Shown here in pieces: positions 9,884 through 21,565 of a stretch of DNA of 64,000 bases. The DNA is taken from positions 25,764 through 89,763 of the forward strand of contig NW_026042835.1 in assembly GCF_023856365.1 (NCBI RefSeq). The letters run 5' to 3'. This stretch comes from Brienomyrus brachyistius. Lineage: Eukaryota > Chordata > Actinopteri > Osteoglossiformes > Mormyridae. Position numbers and translations under genes: made by a program. The notes beneath the pieces were generated by a model. That model was not told the DNA's origin. It did not search any database and saw only the letters and a list, made by a program, of their open reading frames with translations. How positions within the stretch are numbered: the stretch's first letter is position 1; every line of letters starts with the position of its first letter.

Positions 9884-9955
9884 TGGCCACAACCGGGATT
9901 CGAACCCCGGTCTCCCGTGTGAAAGGCGGCGATCTTACCACTACACTATCCAGCA
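9884..9955 (-). tRNA. tRNA-Glu(UUC)-like sequence, copy 3
   Basis: Same 72-nt sequence, but the 3' flank on its strand is unique sequence (gaaacaactg) with no near T run, so a pol III terminator is not evident. Confidence 0.5.
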
Positions 9956-10181
9956 ACTATATAATATAATATATATATATATATATATTATAAGGGAGAT
10001 TTACGGGAAAATAATACGGGAGGACGGCGGGAAAGAGAAGTAAAATACGGTAGTTTCCCGGCCAAAACGGGAGGCTCCAGTATCCCTTACATTTTAAGAC
10101 AGGAAATATAAAATAATATAAATTATATAAAATATAATATAAATATAAATATAAATATATAAAATATATAAAATATATTTT

Positions 10182-10253
10182 TGGCCACAACCGGGATTCG
10201 AACCCCGGTCTCCCGTGTGAAAGGCGGCGATCTTACCACTACACTATCCAGCA
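10182..10253 (-). tRNA. tRNA-Glu(UUC)-like sequence, copy 4
   Basis: Identical body, with the usual AT-rich 3' flank containing attttata. Confidence 0.55.
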
Positions 10254-10458
10254 ACTATATAATATAAGGGAGATTTACGGGAAAATACTAATACGGGAGG
10301 ACGGCGGGAAAGAGAAGTAAAATACGGTAGTTTCCCGGCCAAAACGGGAGGCTCCAGTATCCCTTACATTTTAAGACAGGAAATATAAAATAATATAAAT
10401 TATATAAAATATAATATAAATATAAATATAAATATATAAAATATATAAAATATATTTT

Positions 10459-10530
10459 TGGCCACAACCGGGATTCGAACCCCGGTCTCCCGTGTGAAAG
10501 GCGGCGATCTTACCACTACACTATCCAGCA
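10459..10530 (-). tRNA. tRNA-Glu(UUC)-like sequence, copy 5
   Basis: Last copy of the first spacer, next to the standard tail. Confidence 0.55.
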
Positions 10531-11132
10531 ACTATATAATATAAGGGAGATTTACGGGAAAATACTAATACGGGAGGACGGCGGGAAAGAGAAGTAAAAT
10601 ACGGTAGTTTCCCGGCCAAAACGGGAGACTTGACAGCTATGGCTGTCTCTGGCCACACCCCCTACAGTCGGTCCGGCCCCTGTTCGCGTGTTCGCGAAAA
10701 CGACTTCATTTATTTTCTTATTGATTTATCGACAGACTTTTTAGACGTTATAATAACAACACTCTATTGATCCCCCTCTTACTGTCCATGATACACAATG
10801 ACGAGACACATGTTCACTAATGACGAGAACTATTCTATTTTTCATGCCGGGGGTCCTTCAAATCTTACATTTACAAATCTTGTTCTTGTTCTCTGCTTTC
10901 TCCTTTCTCGTTCCCGTAGATATATATTATTATACGGAGATTTACGGAGTCTTCAAAGACGGTCCGGCTCCAGCTCAAGGATCACTGTTGCTGTGGTGTA
11001 GATCAGCTGATCTGTAGTAGTCTTCTACGTACATCTTCTAGTAGACCTTCTGAGGGTACTTCACGCATTCTTGGTCGGAGGGTCCAGGTTTCCAGCTTAG
11101 CTTATTTCTTATTTCTCAGGTCAGCTGCTCTT

Positions 11133-11642
11133 GTTTGGGATGTGCTTGACCGGCGTATACGACAGCGTGTACCAGTTCCCACTAATATCCAACAACTTCG
11201 CACAGCCATTGAAGAGGAGTGGACCAACATTCCACAGGCCACAATTGACAATCTGATAAACTCTATGCGAAGAAGATGTGTTGCATTGCATGAGGCAAAT
11301 GGTGGTCACACCAGATACTGACCGGTTCTGAGTCCCCAGACCCCCAATAAAGCAAAAAACTGCACATTCCAGGGTGGCCTTTTATTGTGGGCAGTATAAG
11401 GTACACCTGTGCACTACCCATGATGTCAGATCAGCATCTTGATGTGGCACACCTGTGAGGTGGGATGGATTATCTCAGCAAAGCAGAAGTGCTCACTATC
11501 ACACATTTAGACTGATTTGTGAGAAATGTTTGAGAGAAATGGTAATATTGTGTATCTGGAATGAATTGTAGGTCTTTAAGTCCATCTCATGAAAAATGGG
11601 AGCAGAAACAAGAGTGTTGCGTTTATATTTTTGTTCAGTATA
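11133..11642 (+). mobile_element. Truncated Tc1-like element, unit 2 copy
   Basis: Same as 150-659; the transposase fragment ends at 11321. Confidence 0.85.
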
Positions 11643-11722
11643 GAATAAGCCCAGATTTATGTTTATTCAGTGGAGATAAGTACAACCTCTAAAGATAGGC
11701 CTACACCCGTTTTGGCAGTGTC

Positions 11723-14193
11723 TCCGGATCCCATGACAAATAATGCCTTCAGTACATCCTCCTCAACCCACACTGAAAGCAGAAGTGCTATGGGCTTTGC
11801 AAACGGTTTGCCGACATCACTCCTATACGTCCAATGATGACATTCACACCGTCTCCAGGGTGATGTTCCCTGACTCGCAGGGTCACTTGTGGTAAAGATA
11901 AAACCGCTTTTCTTGCGCGATTTGGACTCGCTCCATATATTAAAAGGGAGCTTCGTTGTCATGTTTGACGTAAGTATGAACAGGACCATCAAAAGAAAAC
12001 AACTGGATGTGCATGTCAGGTATTGGGTGAATTATGAGAATGGCTCTCGAGTGCAGTCCTGGTTCTGGGATCACAGTACATGAGCCACTCCACCGCTGAA
12101 GACTTACTGGAGAAGTTTAAGGTAAGCCATTCAATAACATTTAAACTCATTAACGAACCCATGATTTTTAAATATCCATGGTTTATCTTTACATGTGTTT
12201 AAATGGGAGAACCATATTTATTGGTAAGCATATTTTAAAGATTTTATTGCTGCTTCATGGCTTTTGCTGCAAAAAAAATAGTTCATTGAGGAAATAGAAT
12301 GTTTAAGTGTTGTGTAGCAACATGTACAGCTGTTGTACAGGCAAAAACTCTGGCTCAGTCCAAAGGAGGTGGATATAGGAATGGCTGTCATCAAGGTGGG
12401 ACTTCTGTGAATTCACTGGTATCTTTACATACAAATGTATCAAACAATTGTGAAGTAAAAAATATGTGAATAACATGGAGTTTGAGCTGGTTTGATATGT
12501 ACAGCTGAGGTAGTGTTAACCTTGGGCTGAGTGTGCAGAAAGATTCTGGAAATTTGACAAACCATCTTTTTGTCAGAGACAGTCAGGAGCCAAAGGCAGT
12601 GGAAGTGACCTTGGTGTCCTTCAGATTAAAAAAAATTGCCAGATTGTGCTCTCAAAAATGTGCAAAAAGGCCTTGGATAAATGCCCTCTGAAGTACTCGA
12701 TTGTACATGAGATGACGTGCTTGGACCCAAACAAAATGCACACCAGCCAGATAACTGCCAGCAGAAAAGGAGAAATCTCATGCAGAAGTTTGCGCAGGAG
12801 AATCGGTTGGCAGGCAGGATATCTGCTGGTAAATCATAGGATAAGAATAGGATAGTTCAGAATATTATTTTTAAATTATGCTTTTCTTTTTTCACATCTA
12901 ACTGAATCAGGGACGGATTACAAACCGGGTTAGCGGGGCCGCTGCCCAGGGGCCCTTGGGGTGCAGGGGGCCCGTGGGCCCCAAGCCCAAAACAATTTGC
13001 AACGCTTATCAGCAATGTATTTTCGTTTGTCTATTTTAGAGGGCCTACATTCTTTGATCCTCTGCCTACAAGGTCCCCTGACCCTATAGGGAGGGTGTTT
13101 GGCTGCCAAGGGCCCTTGACTTGTGGTGGTTGTGGTGGTGGTGCAGGTGGTGGTGGTGGGGGGGGGCCTCGCGAACGTTTTACCCAGGGGCCCACACAAC
13201 CCATAATCCGTCCCTGAACTGAATAGTGTTAACACGTAGATTTTAGCAGTATTTAGAAGACCGACTCTTGGTGTTTGAAAAGAAGCATCAGCCCAGTTAT
13301 ATTTTCTTTGATGAGCCTAGAGATATCTCAAGATTAAATTAAAATGATTGCACATTTATGGTATCATAGGAAAATTGGGTTATAAATCACTTTCCTATTC
13401 TACATGTGATTCTGTGTATTGACATTGTTGATCTGCATCTAATCTACTGTAATTAATGTAATTACAGGTGATGCAATATCCCAGCAGTCTGATAATCACC
13501 TGCACAATGAGGCAAAAGGCTTGGATTTTATATCCTTCATTCCTTCAGCACCATCCAAAGTTGATGTCTTTTTACATCAAAAAGTTAGTGGGCCTTATCC
13601 TGACCTCTGGATGTTCTGCAAGAACTTGCTGCTGCTGTCCTATGGGCAAGCCGAAGTGGAACGAATAGAGGTGGAGACCTGCAACTTATCAGAGGAAACA
13701 GTTGTTGCACAGAGGCTTATATGCGACCATGTCAGAGTGTGTGGGGGAGCAACCAAAGCGCCTCTGACCAAAGGTGAAAGATGAGCGAAAAGCAAAAAAG
13801 AAAACTTGAGGAACTCAAGAGGAAGAGAGTCTCACTGGAAAGTGTATGTGAGAGTTTACAAAAGGATGCTGAGCACATGGCAGAGGAAGCAGAGAGTGCT
13901 GCTGGAACCAAAAGGGCAACATTACTTACCAAGTCCAATACTCTGAGCCGACGAGCGAAGGAGGAGAAAGAGCAGTTGGTGGTCTTAAATGCAGATACTG
14001 AAGAATAGGCTACTGAACTGTGACTCCTAACACATCAAGAGTGAATCGGTGGAAACAAAAATATTTAGGTTCTTTGCATTTTTGGAGTATTTTACTTTCT
14101 GTGCCTGTTTGTACATTGTTCACAGCCATAATACTTTATAATTACAAGGTAGTTTTATGTTAGAGCTCTTGCTCCAATAAATATGTGCCTTGT
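11723..14193 (+). pseudogene. hAT-like transposase-derived pseudogene, unit 2 copy
   Basis: Carries the same frameshifts, donor (12121) and acceptor (13468) as unit 1, so the damage predates amplification. Confidence 0.7.
12908..13216. mobile_element. hAT MITE, unit 2 copy
   Basis: Same termini, and the aactgaat duplication is retained on both sides. Confidence 0.9.
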
Positions 14194-15556
14194 AATTAAC
14201 TAAATTCTAGGCTATTCAGTTTTTTTTGCCCTCGTGATGGTCGTGGGTTGTGAAAAAAGCCTTCTTCTTAGGGGTACCGCTGGGGCCAGCCGGGCGTATG
14301 TCGTGGCTTCAGTGAGTACTTATGTTTGTCATGCTGCCTGTGTACTTTATAGCGGCACAACATATTTCTGCAAATTGCATGCGTCAAATTGTCTGTCTCT
14401 CTTAAAAAATATGAAGTGTCACCAAAATTTTAAACGGGGAATCAATCTCAATGAAAAATATTCGTCAAGTAACGTTTCTAAAATAATATAGACATACTAA
14501 TAATTATATATTAATAAATCGGATGAACGATGCATCCCAAATTGTATCCGCTGCGCACTTCTTAATCAGGGCAATCGCATCGTGGAGGTTTCTGCAGACG
14601 CCCAAAAAGACTTACTTAAGAAAACTGTTGCATGATAATTTGTACCATTTTCAAGGGTGGGGGGCGTGCAGTAGATGCCCCCTTTATTTTTGTGCTTCTG
14701 CCGTTCAAACCGAGCAGCACTGAGTTTGTCATGGCACCTGACGCCAAATCTACTGCTTAGCTGCTACAGACAGAACTATCTTCAAATCACCACTAGGGGG
14801 TGTCAATGCTGCAGCTTCGTTCTATGGTTGATCTTTTTCAAAGACAGTTTTTTTTCTCTCTCTCCACATAATCAACTTAACTGATTAGCGTGCTTTCATA
14901 GTAATGGTTTTTAATCCGTGTTAATCTTCTGAACAATGACTAGTAAAGGTTCTATGAGGTTGTCCTACTTACTATGGATTTTAAGTTTTTTATCAAGGTG
15001 TTAAAACGTACCACAGTTGCCAGTCCTGTGTTTTATGTCTAGCAATTTGTACAGTTTCTTCAGTATAAACACATGCCATGATCTGTGAGAATCTCCTCCA
15101 GAACTCTGCATTTCCTCAAGATCTTTTTGTAATATTGCATCATGGCACTGCTCAGAACAACACAGATGGTGCATAACAACACAAGGGAGTACAAGACAAC
15201 ATGGTGCAGAAACAGTGCGATACAAAGCAGGACAAAACTGGATGATACGTGGTCAGTGGTGGATAAAGTGCAGTAACAGCTGTACAGTGCAGCTGCCGTG
15301 GAAATGACTGTTACAGGGGATGCAAAAGCTGCAGGTTTGAATTGTTTGGCGAATGAAGCTGTTCATGAATCTGCTAGTCAGTGTTTGTGGATGGTGGTCA
15401 GAGTCCTGGATTATAGACTGAACCTTGTTACTGTGGCAGTTAAAGTACAGCTGGTCAATGGAGGGCAGTTCAGTGCGAATGATGTTCTTAACAGACTTCG
15501 CAATGTACTGCCTTCCTGTCATGTGGCTCCACCATACCATAGTACTACTGTAAGAA

Positions 15557-16571
15557 CTAGGGATGTAACGATACATTCAACTCACCATTTGATACGATTC
15601 ACGATTCTGAGTTCACGATACAATTTTCTCATTTTTTGCAGAATGAGCTGCAGACAAATATATTCAAAAATATTCTTATATTTATCTTTCTGAACTGTTG
15701 ACACTGTTGTGAACAGTGCAACTGAATTTGAATAAAATACTGTTGAAAAAAATCCCAAATCAAAATAAGTAAATAAAAAAAAATAAATCAAATAAATAAG
15801 CTAAGGTTTGCATGTGCAGCTTTTTAGCGTGCTTTGCCCTTTTAATAATCTTCACTCAGCTCACGGTGGTGCCAGTGGACCTGTTTGTGTATGTTATCAG
15901 TCTATTACAATGTTTGCATGCAGTTTATGTCTTGTCTGTGCTTTTCTCGCTGTTTCCTCCTCGTTTGTGATTACCGGAAAGCTAATATGCTGCCACACCG
16001 CCAATTGAAGATCGGGCGGTGCGTCCATCCATCCATTTTCTGAAACCACTTAATCCCAACTGAGATCGCGGGGGAGACCGGAGCCTATCCCGGGAACAAG
16101 GGGCGCAGACAGGAACCAAGCCCAGGCAGTCACCTACACACCGCAGGTCGCACACACTCACACAACTACAGGGCCAATTTAGACTCACCAGTCAACCTAT
16201 CCTGCATGCTTTTGGACCGTGGGAGGAACCTGGAGTCCCCGGCGAAAACGGGGAGAGCATGCGAACTCCACACAGAAAGGGCCCTGGACCGAAGCCAGCA
16301 CTAACCACTGTGCCGTCCTCAGTTTCAAATTCATTCATCATCTCGCGTTCGCTCAAAACCAAAAACTGACGTACGATGTCGACGTGATACGCAGTGACAT
16401 CTGACGTCAAACTCACATTGTGAAATCAAATGTAATATTACACCAGTTTTTCTGTTAAAGTACTGTGAAGTACTCCTACAATAGTGATTCATTTTCCACA
16501 TCAGCCGGTTTAAATCTTCATGCATTTGCACCGATTTTTAACTGATTTGTGATTCATCATTACATGCCAGG
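15557..16571. mobile_element. hAT-like element with internal SINE, unit 2 copy
   Basis: Corresponds to 4574-5588; the SINE inside is at 16024-16318. Confidence 0.55.
16024..16318 (-). mobile_element. Diverged GGAT-tailed SINE, unit 2 copy
   Basis: Tail first on the plus strand (tccatccatccatt), head at the right end. Confidence 0.75.
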
Positions 16572-16898
16572 GCCAGCAGCTCTGCATGGCTCGACCCTCA
16601 TAAACATTCTCCACACATGCTGTTCAGGCAGTGGCCACAGAAATTCCCCCAGTGAACTTTATGCTTTCTGTCGGAGAGTATGCTGTGTTCTGGCCTTAAA
16701 CCCTGCATACTACTTTGCAGACTTTGATCCTCTTAACAACAATTGGCATTTCTGGTGGCTGAATATCCATCCATCCGTCATCCAACTGCATGCTTAAAAG
16801 CTGTGAATAATAGTAATAATTCTTAAAATTGCAACTATCTAGAATTTCAGCCTAGTTACTCAGCTAAATTACTATTTAAACCTAGAATAATTTCTATA

Positions 16899-17253
16899 AG
16901 GGGCGGCATGGTGGTGCAGTGGTTAGCACTGTCGCCTCACACCTCTGGGACCCGGGTTCGTGTCTCCGCCTGGGTCACATGTGTGTGGAGTTTGCATGTT
17001 CTCCCCATGTCGTTGTGGGGTTTCCTCTGGGTACTCCGGTTTCCCCCCACAGTCCAAAAACATGCTGGGGCTAATTGGAGTTGCTGAATTGCCCGTAGGT
17101 GTGTGTGTGTGAGTGGATGGTGTGTGAGTGTGCCCTGCGATGGGCTGGCCCCCCATCCTGGGTTGTTCCCTGCCTCGTGCCCATTGATTCTGGGATAGGC
17201 TCCGGACCCCCCGCGACCCAATAGGATAAGCGGTTTGGAAAATGGATGGATGG
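16899..17253 (+). mobile_element. GGAT-tailed SINE, unit 2 copy
   Basis: The ataatttctata duplication is retained at 16887-16898 and 17254-17265. Confidence 0.9.
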
Positions 17254-18482
17254 ATAATTTCTATATGTGTGATAGAATCAAAAAATATTTTGTTTTACAT
17301 ATAAATCTTCACAAGGTGTATTACACATGGTATTCCCCAGACACCGCCACCCCAACAGATGCTTTGTTTGTTAAGACAATAGCTCAGAAAGTGGTTGATC
17401 GATCTTTTGCAGCTTTTACCAAGGTTTGTACAAGCCAAAATTAAATTTTGAAACGGATCCCTGCCACACCCTGCCCTCCTGAACCTCCCGTTTCCTCCCT
17501 AGTGTGGTATAACGTGCCATGCCTGTTCCGCGTTTGTTTTACCTCTCCTTCCTGCCCTTGTGTTACTCATTTCAGGTGCCTCTAGTTTGCTCCCTGCTTA
17601 GCCTTGTATAAATGTGCTTCTCAGTCCTGCCTTTAATGTTGCTGCTGCTGTTTGCCTGTGTGTTCTTCCCTGCTTATGATTCCCCCGTGATCCAGTTGTG
17701 ATCCAGTTGTCTTCATATCATGTATTCACATTCCTCAGCTGAGAGTGAACAAAGTTCTGTGGAAAGTATCTGACTACAGATAGACTTTCACCCAGTTCTC
17801 TGCGGGAGCTCTGATTACAGAGTGACTCCCCGACTACTTCTGAAGCCCTTCCTTAAGTATCCAGACCAGGTGATGGCATGTTTCTGAAGACTGACTAATT
17901 TCGGTCAATGGTTAATTTTAGGGGCATTGCTGACCTTGGTTCTCAAGTCCCCAGCCAATCAGATCACTTTAGGGGGTGGTTGTAATTCCCTTGTTCTACC
18001 ATGAGAGAATCTCTCTCAGTTTGGTGGGTTGAGCCGAAGTTTCTGTATTTCTCTTAGGAAAAGCTATACTGCCTTAAATCTGAGAGTATAATACTCCTCG
18101 TCTCATGCCTATTCAAACGAGACCAAACATGCGTGTATTTGTCCCTAACATCTATGTGTGCTGAGTTATCCTGTTTATAGTGGAAAAGGTGTCTGTGTCT
18201 GGAGGCTGACAGCTGTTGTTGCTGTGGATTGATTGTGGAACTCTGGTCACTCCGGGGGTGAAAGGTCTTGCTTTTTCTGTGCTGCTCCAGTTATTCCTAT
18301 CCAGTCTCTCAGGAGCCGGCAGGCCTTTGCCTTCCTTAAAAGGGGTGGTTTGACGAGTTGAGTCCAGTCTTGCCTGGGCCAGCGGAGCTCTGAAATAGAC
18401 TGATGCAGGCTGATCAGAGTTGGGGCCTGCAGGACCTATAAGTTTTATGTCCTTACAGAATGTAAGTGGCATCATACTAAAC

Positions 18483-19704
18483 TAGTGGTGTTCGAACTAG
18501 CATGGAAAGAGGCTATGGGTAGCTACAAAAAGGCTCTTAGTGCCGCCAAATCATCTAGTATCTATCAGAACTAATTGAAATAAACAAAAATAATCCTAGA
18601 TTCCTATTTACTATGGTGTCCAAGCTGACTAATAACCAGACCACTGGTTATTTTCCAGTGACGACTTTATGAAACTTTTTGACCAAAAATATGCTCAATT
18701 AAACAGAACATTTTGAATATTGAATATTGGTTAACCAGTCAGAACTGATGTACTTAATTTTATCTTCAAATTCATCTACTTGTATGCTAGAACCTGTTCC
18801 ATCAAAATTATTCAGCGATGCTCCCAGCATTGATTGAACCGCTACTAGCAATAGTTAAACTAAAACATATAATCATATTACCCCAATTTTATCTTCACTG
18901 CACTGGCTGCCAGTTAGATTTCGTGTTGACTACAAAACACTGCTCTTAACCTATAAAGCTGTAAATGGTCTTGCACCGCAGTATGTGAGTGACCTCATTT
19001 GCGTTCCGAATCATACACTTAGATGACGAGATGGAGGTATTCTATCCGTACCCAGAATAAAGAACATTACCTTTGGGGGAAGAGCATTTGCTCATAAAGC
19101 ACCACAGCTATGGAATAAACTTCCTATTAGTGTTCGGAACTCAGACACAATCTCTGCTTTTAAGTCAAGGCTTAAGATGTACCTCTTTCGCCAGTCTTTT
19201 GGATAGTTAAATCTTCTTTTCTAAGGTGAATGGGAAATCTGGAGGTTCATAGTTATTTGAGATTGAAGGGGAAAGGGGGGATTGGTGCTGTCGTCCTGCC
19301 ACTCTCGCCGATCACTTAAGCTGTGGATGGGAGGTGGCTTGACGCCAAAACCTCTGTAAACCCTCATGCCTGTGCTTCCTTCCAGGTCACTCTTTTAGGC
19401 AGGCTGTCATAGTTGCTTTAGTCCTGCCGGTTAGGTGTAGGGCAATAACTCTTCTCCATCTTCTCTTTTTCGAGCTGATACCGAGCCGACTACACCGTGT
19501 GAACCCGCACCTGGACTCCTGGATATAACTACATGAAACCAACTGGGACTTTATAACTATATGAACTCTAATGAATGTCAATGTAAATGCAGTTTCATGC
19601 TCCTTGGTCGCCCAGAGGAGGATGGGGTCCCCTTCTGAGTCTAGGTTCCACTCAAGGTTTCTTCCTGCTAGAGGGAGTTTCCTTGCCACTGTCGCCTCAG
19701 GCTT
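18483..19704 (+). mobile_element. Deleted L2-like LINE, unit 2 copy
   Basis: Same internal deletion and in-frame TGA; joined to the unit 3 spacer at 19704. Confidence 0.8.
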
Positions 19705-19747
19705 TTAAATATAAATATAAATATATAAAATATATAAAATATATTTT

Positions 19748-19819
19748 TGGCCACAACCGGGATTCGAACCCCGGTCTCCCGTGTGAAAGGCGGCGATCTT
19801 ACCACTACACTATCCAGCA
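19748..19819 (-). tRNA. tRNA-Glu(UUC)-like sequence, copy 6
   Basis: First copy after the L2 junction of unit 3; body identical to copy 1. Confidence 0.55.
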
Positions 19820-20024
19820 ACTATATAATATAAGGGAGATTTACGGGAAAATACTAATACGGGAGGACGGCGGGAAAGAGAAGTAAAATACGGTAGTTTC
19901 CCGGCCAAAACGGGAGGCTCCAGTATCCCTTACATTTTAAGACAGGAAATATAAAATAATATAAATTATATAAAATATAATATAAATATAAATATAAATA
20001 TATAAAATATATAAAATATATTTT

Positions 20025-20096
20025 TGGCCACAACCGGGATTCGAACCCCGGTCTCCCGTGTGAAAGGCGGCGATCTTACCACTACACTATCCAGCA
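20025..20096 (-). tRNA. tRNA-Glu(UUC)-like sequence, copy 7
   Basis: Middle copy of the unit 3 spacer. Confidence 0.55.
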
Positions 20097-20301
20097 ACTA
20101 TATAATATAAGGGAGATTTACGGGAAAATACTAATACGGGAGGACGGCGGGAAAGAGAAGTAAAATACGGTAGTTTCCCGGCCAAAACGGGAGGCTCCAG
20201 TATCCCTTACATTTTAAGACAGGAAATATAAAATAATATAAATTATATAAAATATAATATAAATATAAATATAAATATATAAAATATATAAAATATATTT
20301 T

Positions 20302-20373
20302 TGGCCACAACCGGGATTCGAACCCCGGTCTCCCGTGTGAAAGGCGGCGATCTTACCACTACACTATCCAGCA
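20302..20373 (-). tRNA. tRNA-Glu(UUC)-like sequence, copy 8
   Basis: Third copy of the unit 3 spacer. Confidence 0.55.
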
Positions 20374-20975
20374 ACTATATAATATAAGGGAGATTTACGG
20401 GAAAATACTAATACGGGAGGACGGCGGGAAAGAGAAGTAAAATACGGTAGTTTCCCGGCCAAAACGGGAGACTTGACAGCTATGGCTGTCTCTGGCCACA
20501 CCCCCTACAGTCGGTCCGGCCCCTGTTCGCGTGTTCGCGAAAACGACTTCATTTATTTTCTTATTGATTTATCGACAGACTTTTTAGACGTTATAATAAC
20601 AACACTCTATTGATCCCCCTCTTACTGTCCATGATACACAATGACGAGACACATGTTCACTAATGACGAGAACTATTCTATTTTTCATGCCGGGGGTCCT
20701 TCAAATCTTACATTTACAAATCTTGTTCTTGTTCTCTGCTTTCTCCTTTCTCGTTCCCGTAGATATATATTATTATACGGAGATTTACGGAGTCTTCAAA
20801 GACGGTCCGGCTCCAGCTCAAGGATCACTGTTGCTGTGGTGTAGATCAGCTGATCTGTAGTAGTCTTCTACGTACATCTTCTAGTAGACCTTCTGAGGGT
20901 ACTTCACGCATTCTTGGTCGGAGGGTCCAGGTTTCCAGCTTAGCTTATTTCTTATTTCTCAGGTCAGCTGCTCTT

Positions 20976-21485
20976 GTTTGGGATGTGCTTGACCGGCGTA
21001 TACGACAGCGTGTACCAGTTCCCACTAATATCCAACAACTTCGCACAGCCATTGAAGAGGAGTGGACCAACATTCCACAGGCCACAATTGACAATCTGAT
21101 AAACTCTATGCGAAGAAGATGTGTTGCATTGCATGAGGCAAATGGTGGTCACACCAGATACTGACCGGTTCTGAGTCCCCAGACCCCCAATAAAGCAAAA
21201 AACTGCACATTCCAGGGTGGCCTTTTATTGTGGGCAGTATAAGGTACACCTGTGCACTACCCATGATGTCAGATCAGCATCTTGATGTGGCACACCTGTG
21301 AGGTGGGATGGATTATCTCAGCAAAGCAGAAGTGCTCACTATCACACATTTAGACTGATTTGTGAGAAATGTTTGAGAGAAATGGTAATATTGTGTATCT
21401 GGAATGAATTGTAGGTCTTTAAGTCCATCTCATGAAAAATGGGAGCAGAAACAAGAGTGTTGCGTTTATATTTTTGTTCAGTATA
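20976..21485 (+). mobile_element. Truncated Tc1-like element, unit 3 copy
   Basis: Same as 150-659; the transposase fragment ends at 21164. Confidence 0.85.
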
Positions 21486-21565
21486 GAATAAGCCCAGATT
21501 TATGTTTATTCAGTGGAGATAAGTACAACCTCTAAAGATAGGCCTACACCCGTTTTGGCAGTGTC

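Larger units (their letters stand above)
9884..10983. repeat. Second spacer block of unit 2, standard form
   Basis: Three tRNA-like subrepeats and the standard tail up to gctcaaggatc. The first subrepeat follows unique sequence instead of the usual AT run and has an added (AT)n stretch at 9961-9990, which stretches its spacing to 298 bp. Confidence 0.85.
8722..19704. repeat. Tandem array unit 2 (double spacer plus core, 10983 bp)
   Basis: Spacer 8722-10983 followed by core 10984-19704. It is 1140 bp longer than unit 3 because its spacer is duplicated, with a stump of core between the two spacer blocks. The core matches unit 1 throughout the stretches I compared, and open frames across it translate identically. 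Confidence 0.93.
19705..20826. repeat. Spacer of unit 3 (three 277-bp subrepeats plus tail)
   Basis: Subrepeats are spaced exactly 277 bp (19748, 20025, 20302). The tail has ggccacacccc where the spacers at 29548 and 43153 have ggccacgcccc. Confidence 0.9.

Noticed and set aside
8722..10983. CRISPR-like array or ribosomal DNA spacer
   Set aside because: The 277-bp subrepeats have no short-repeat/spacer pattern, the DNA is eukaryotic, and no 5S, 18S, 28S or snRNA sequence was seen in the unit.
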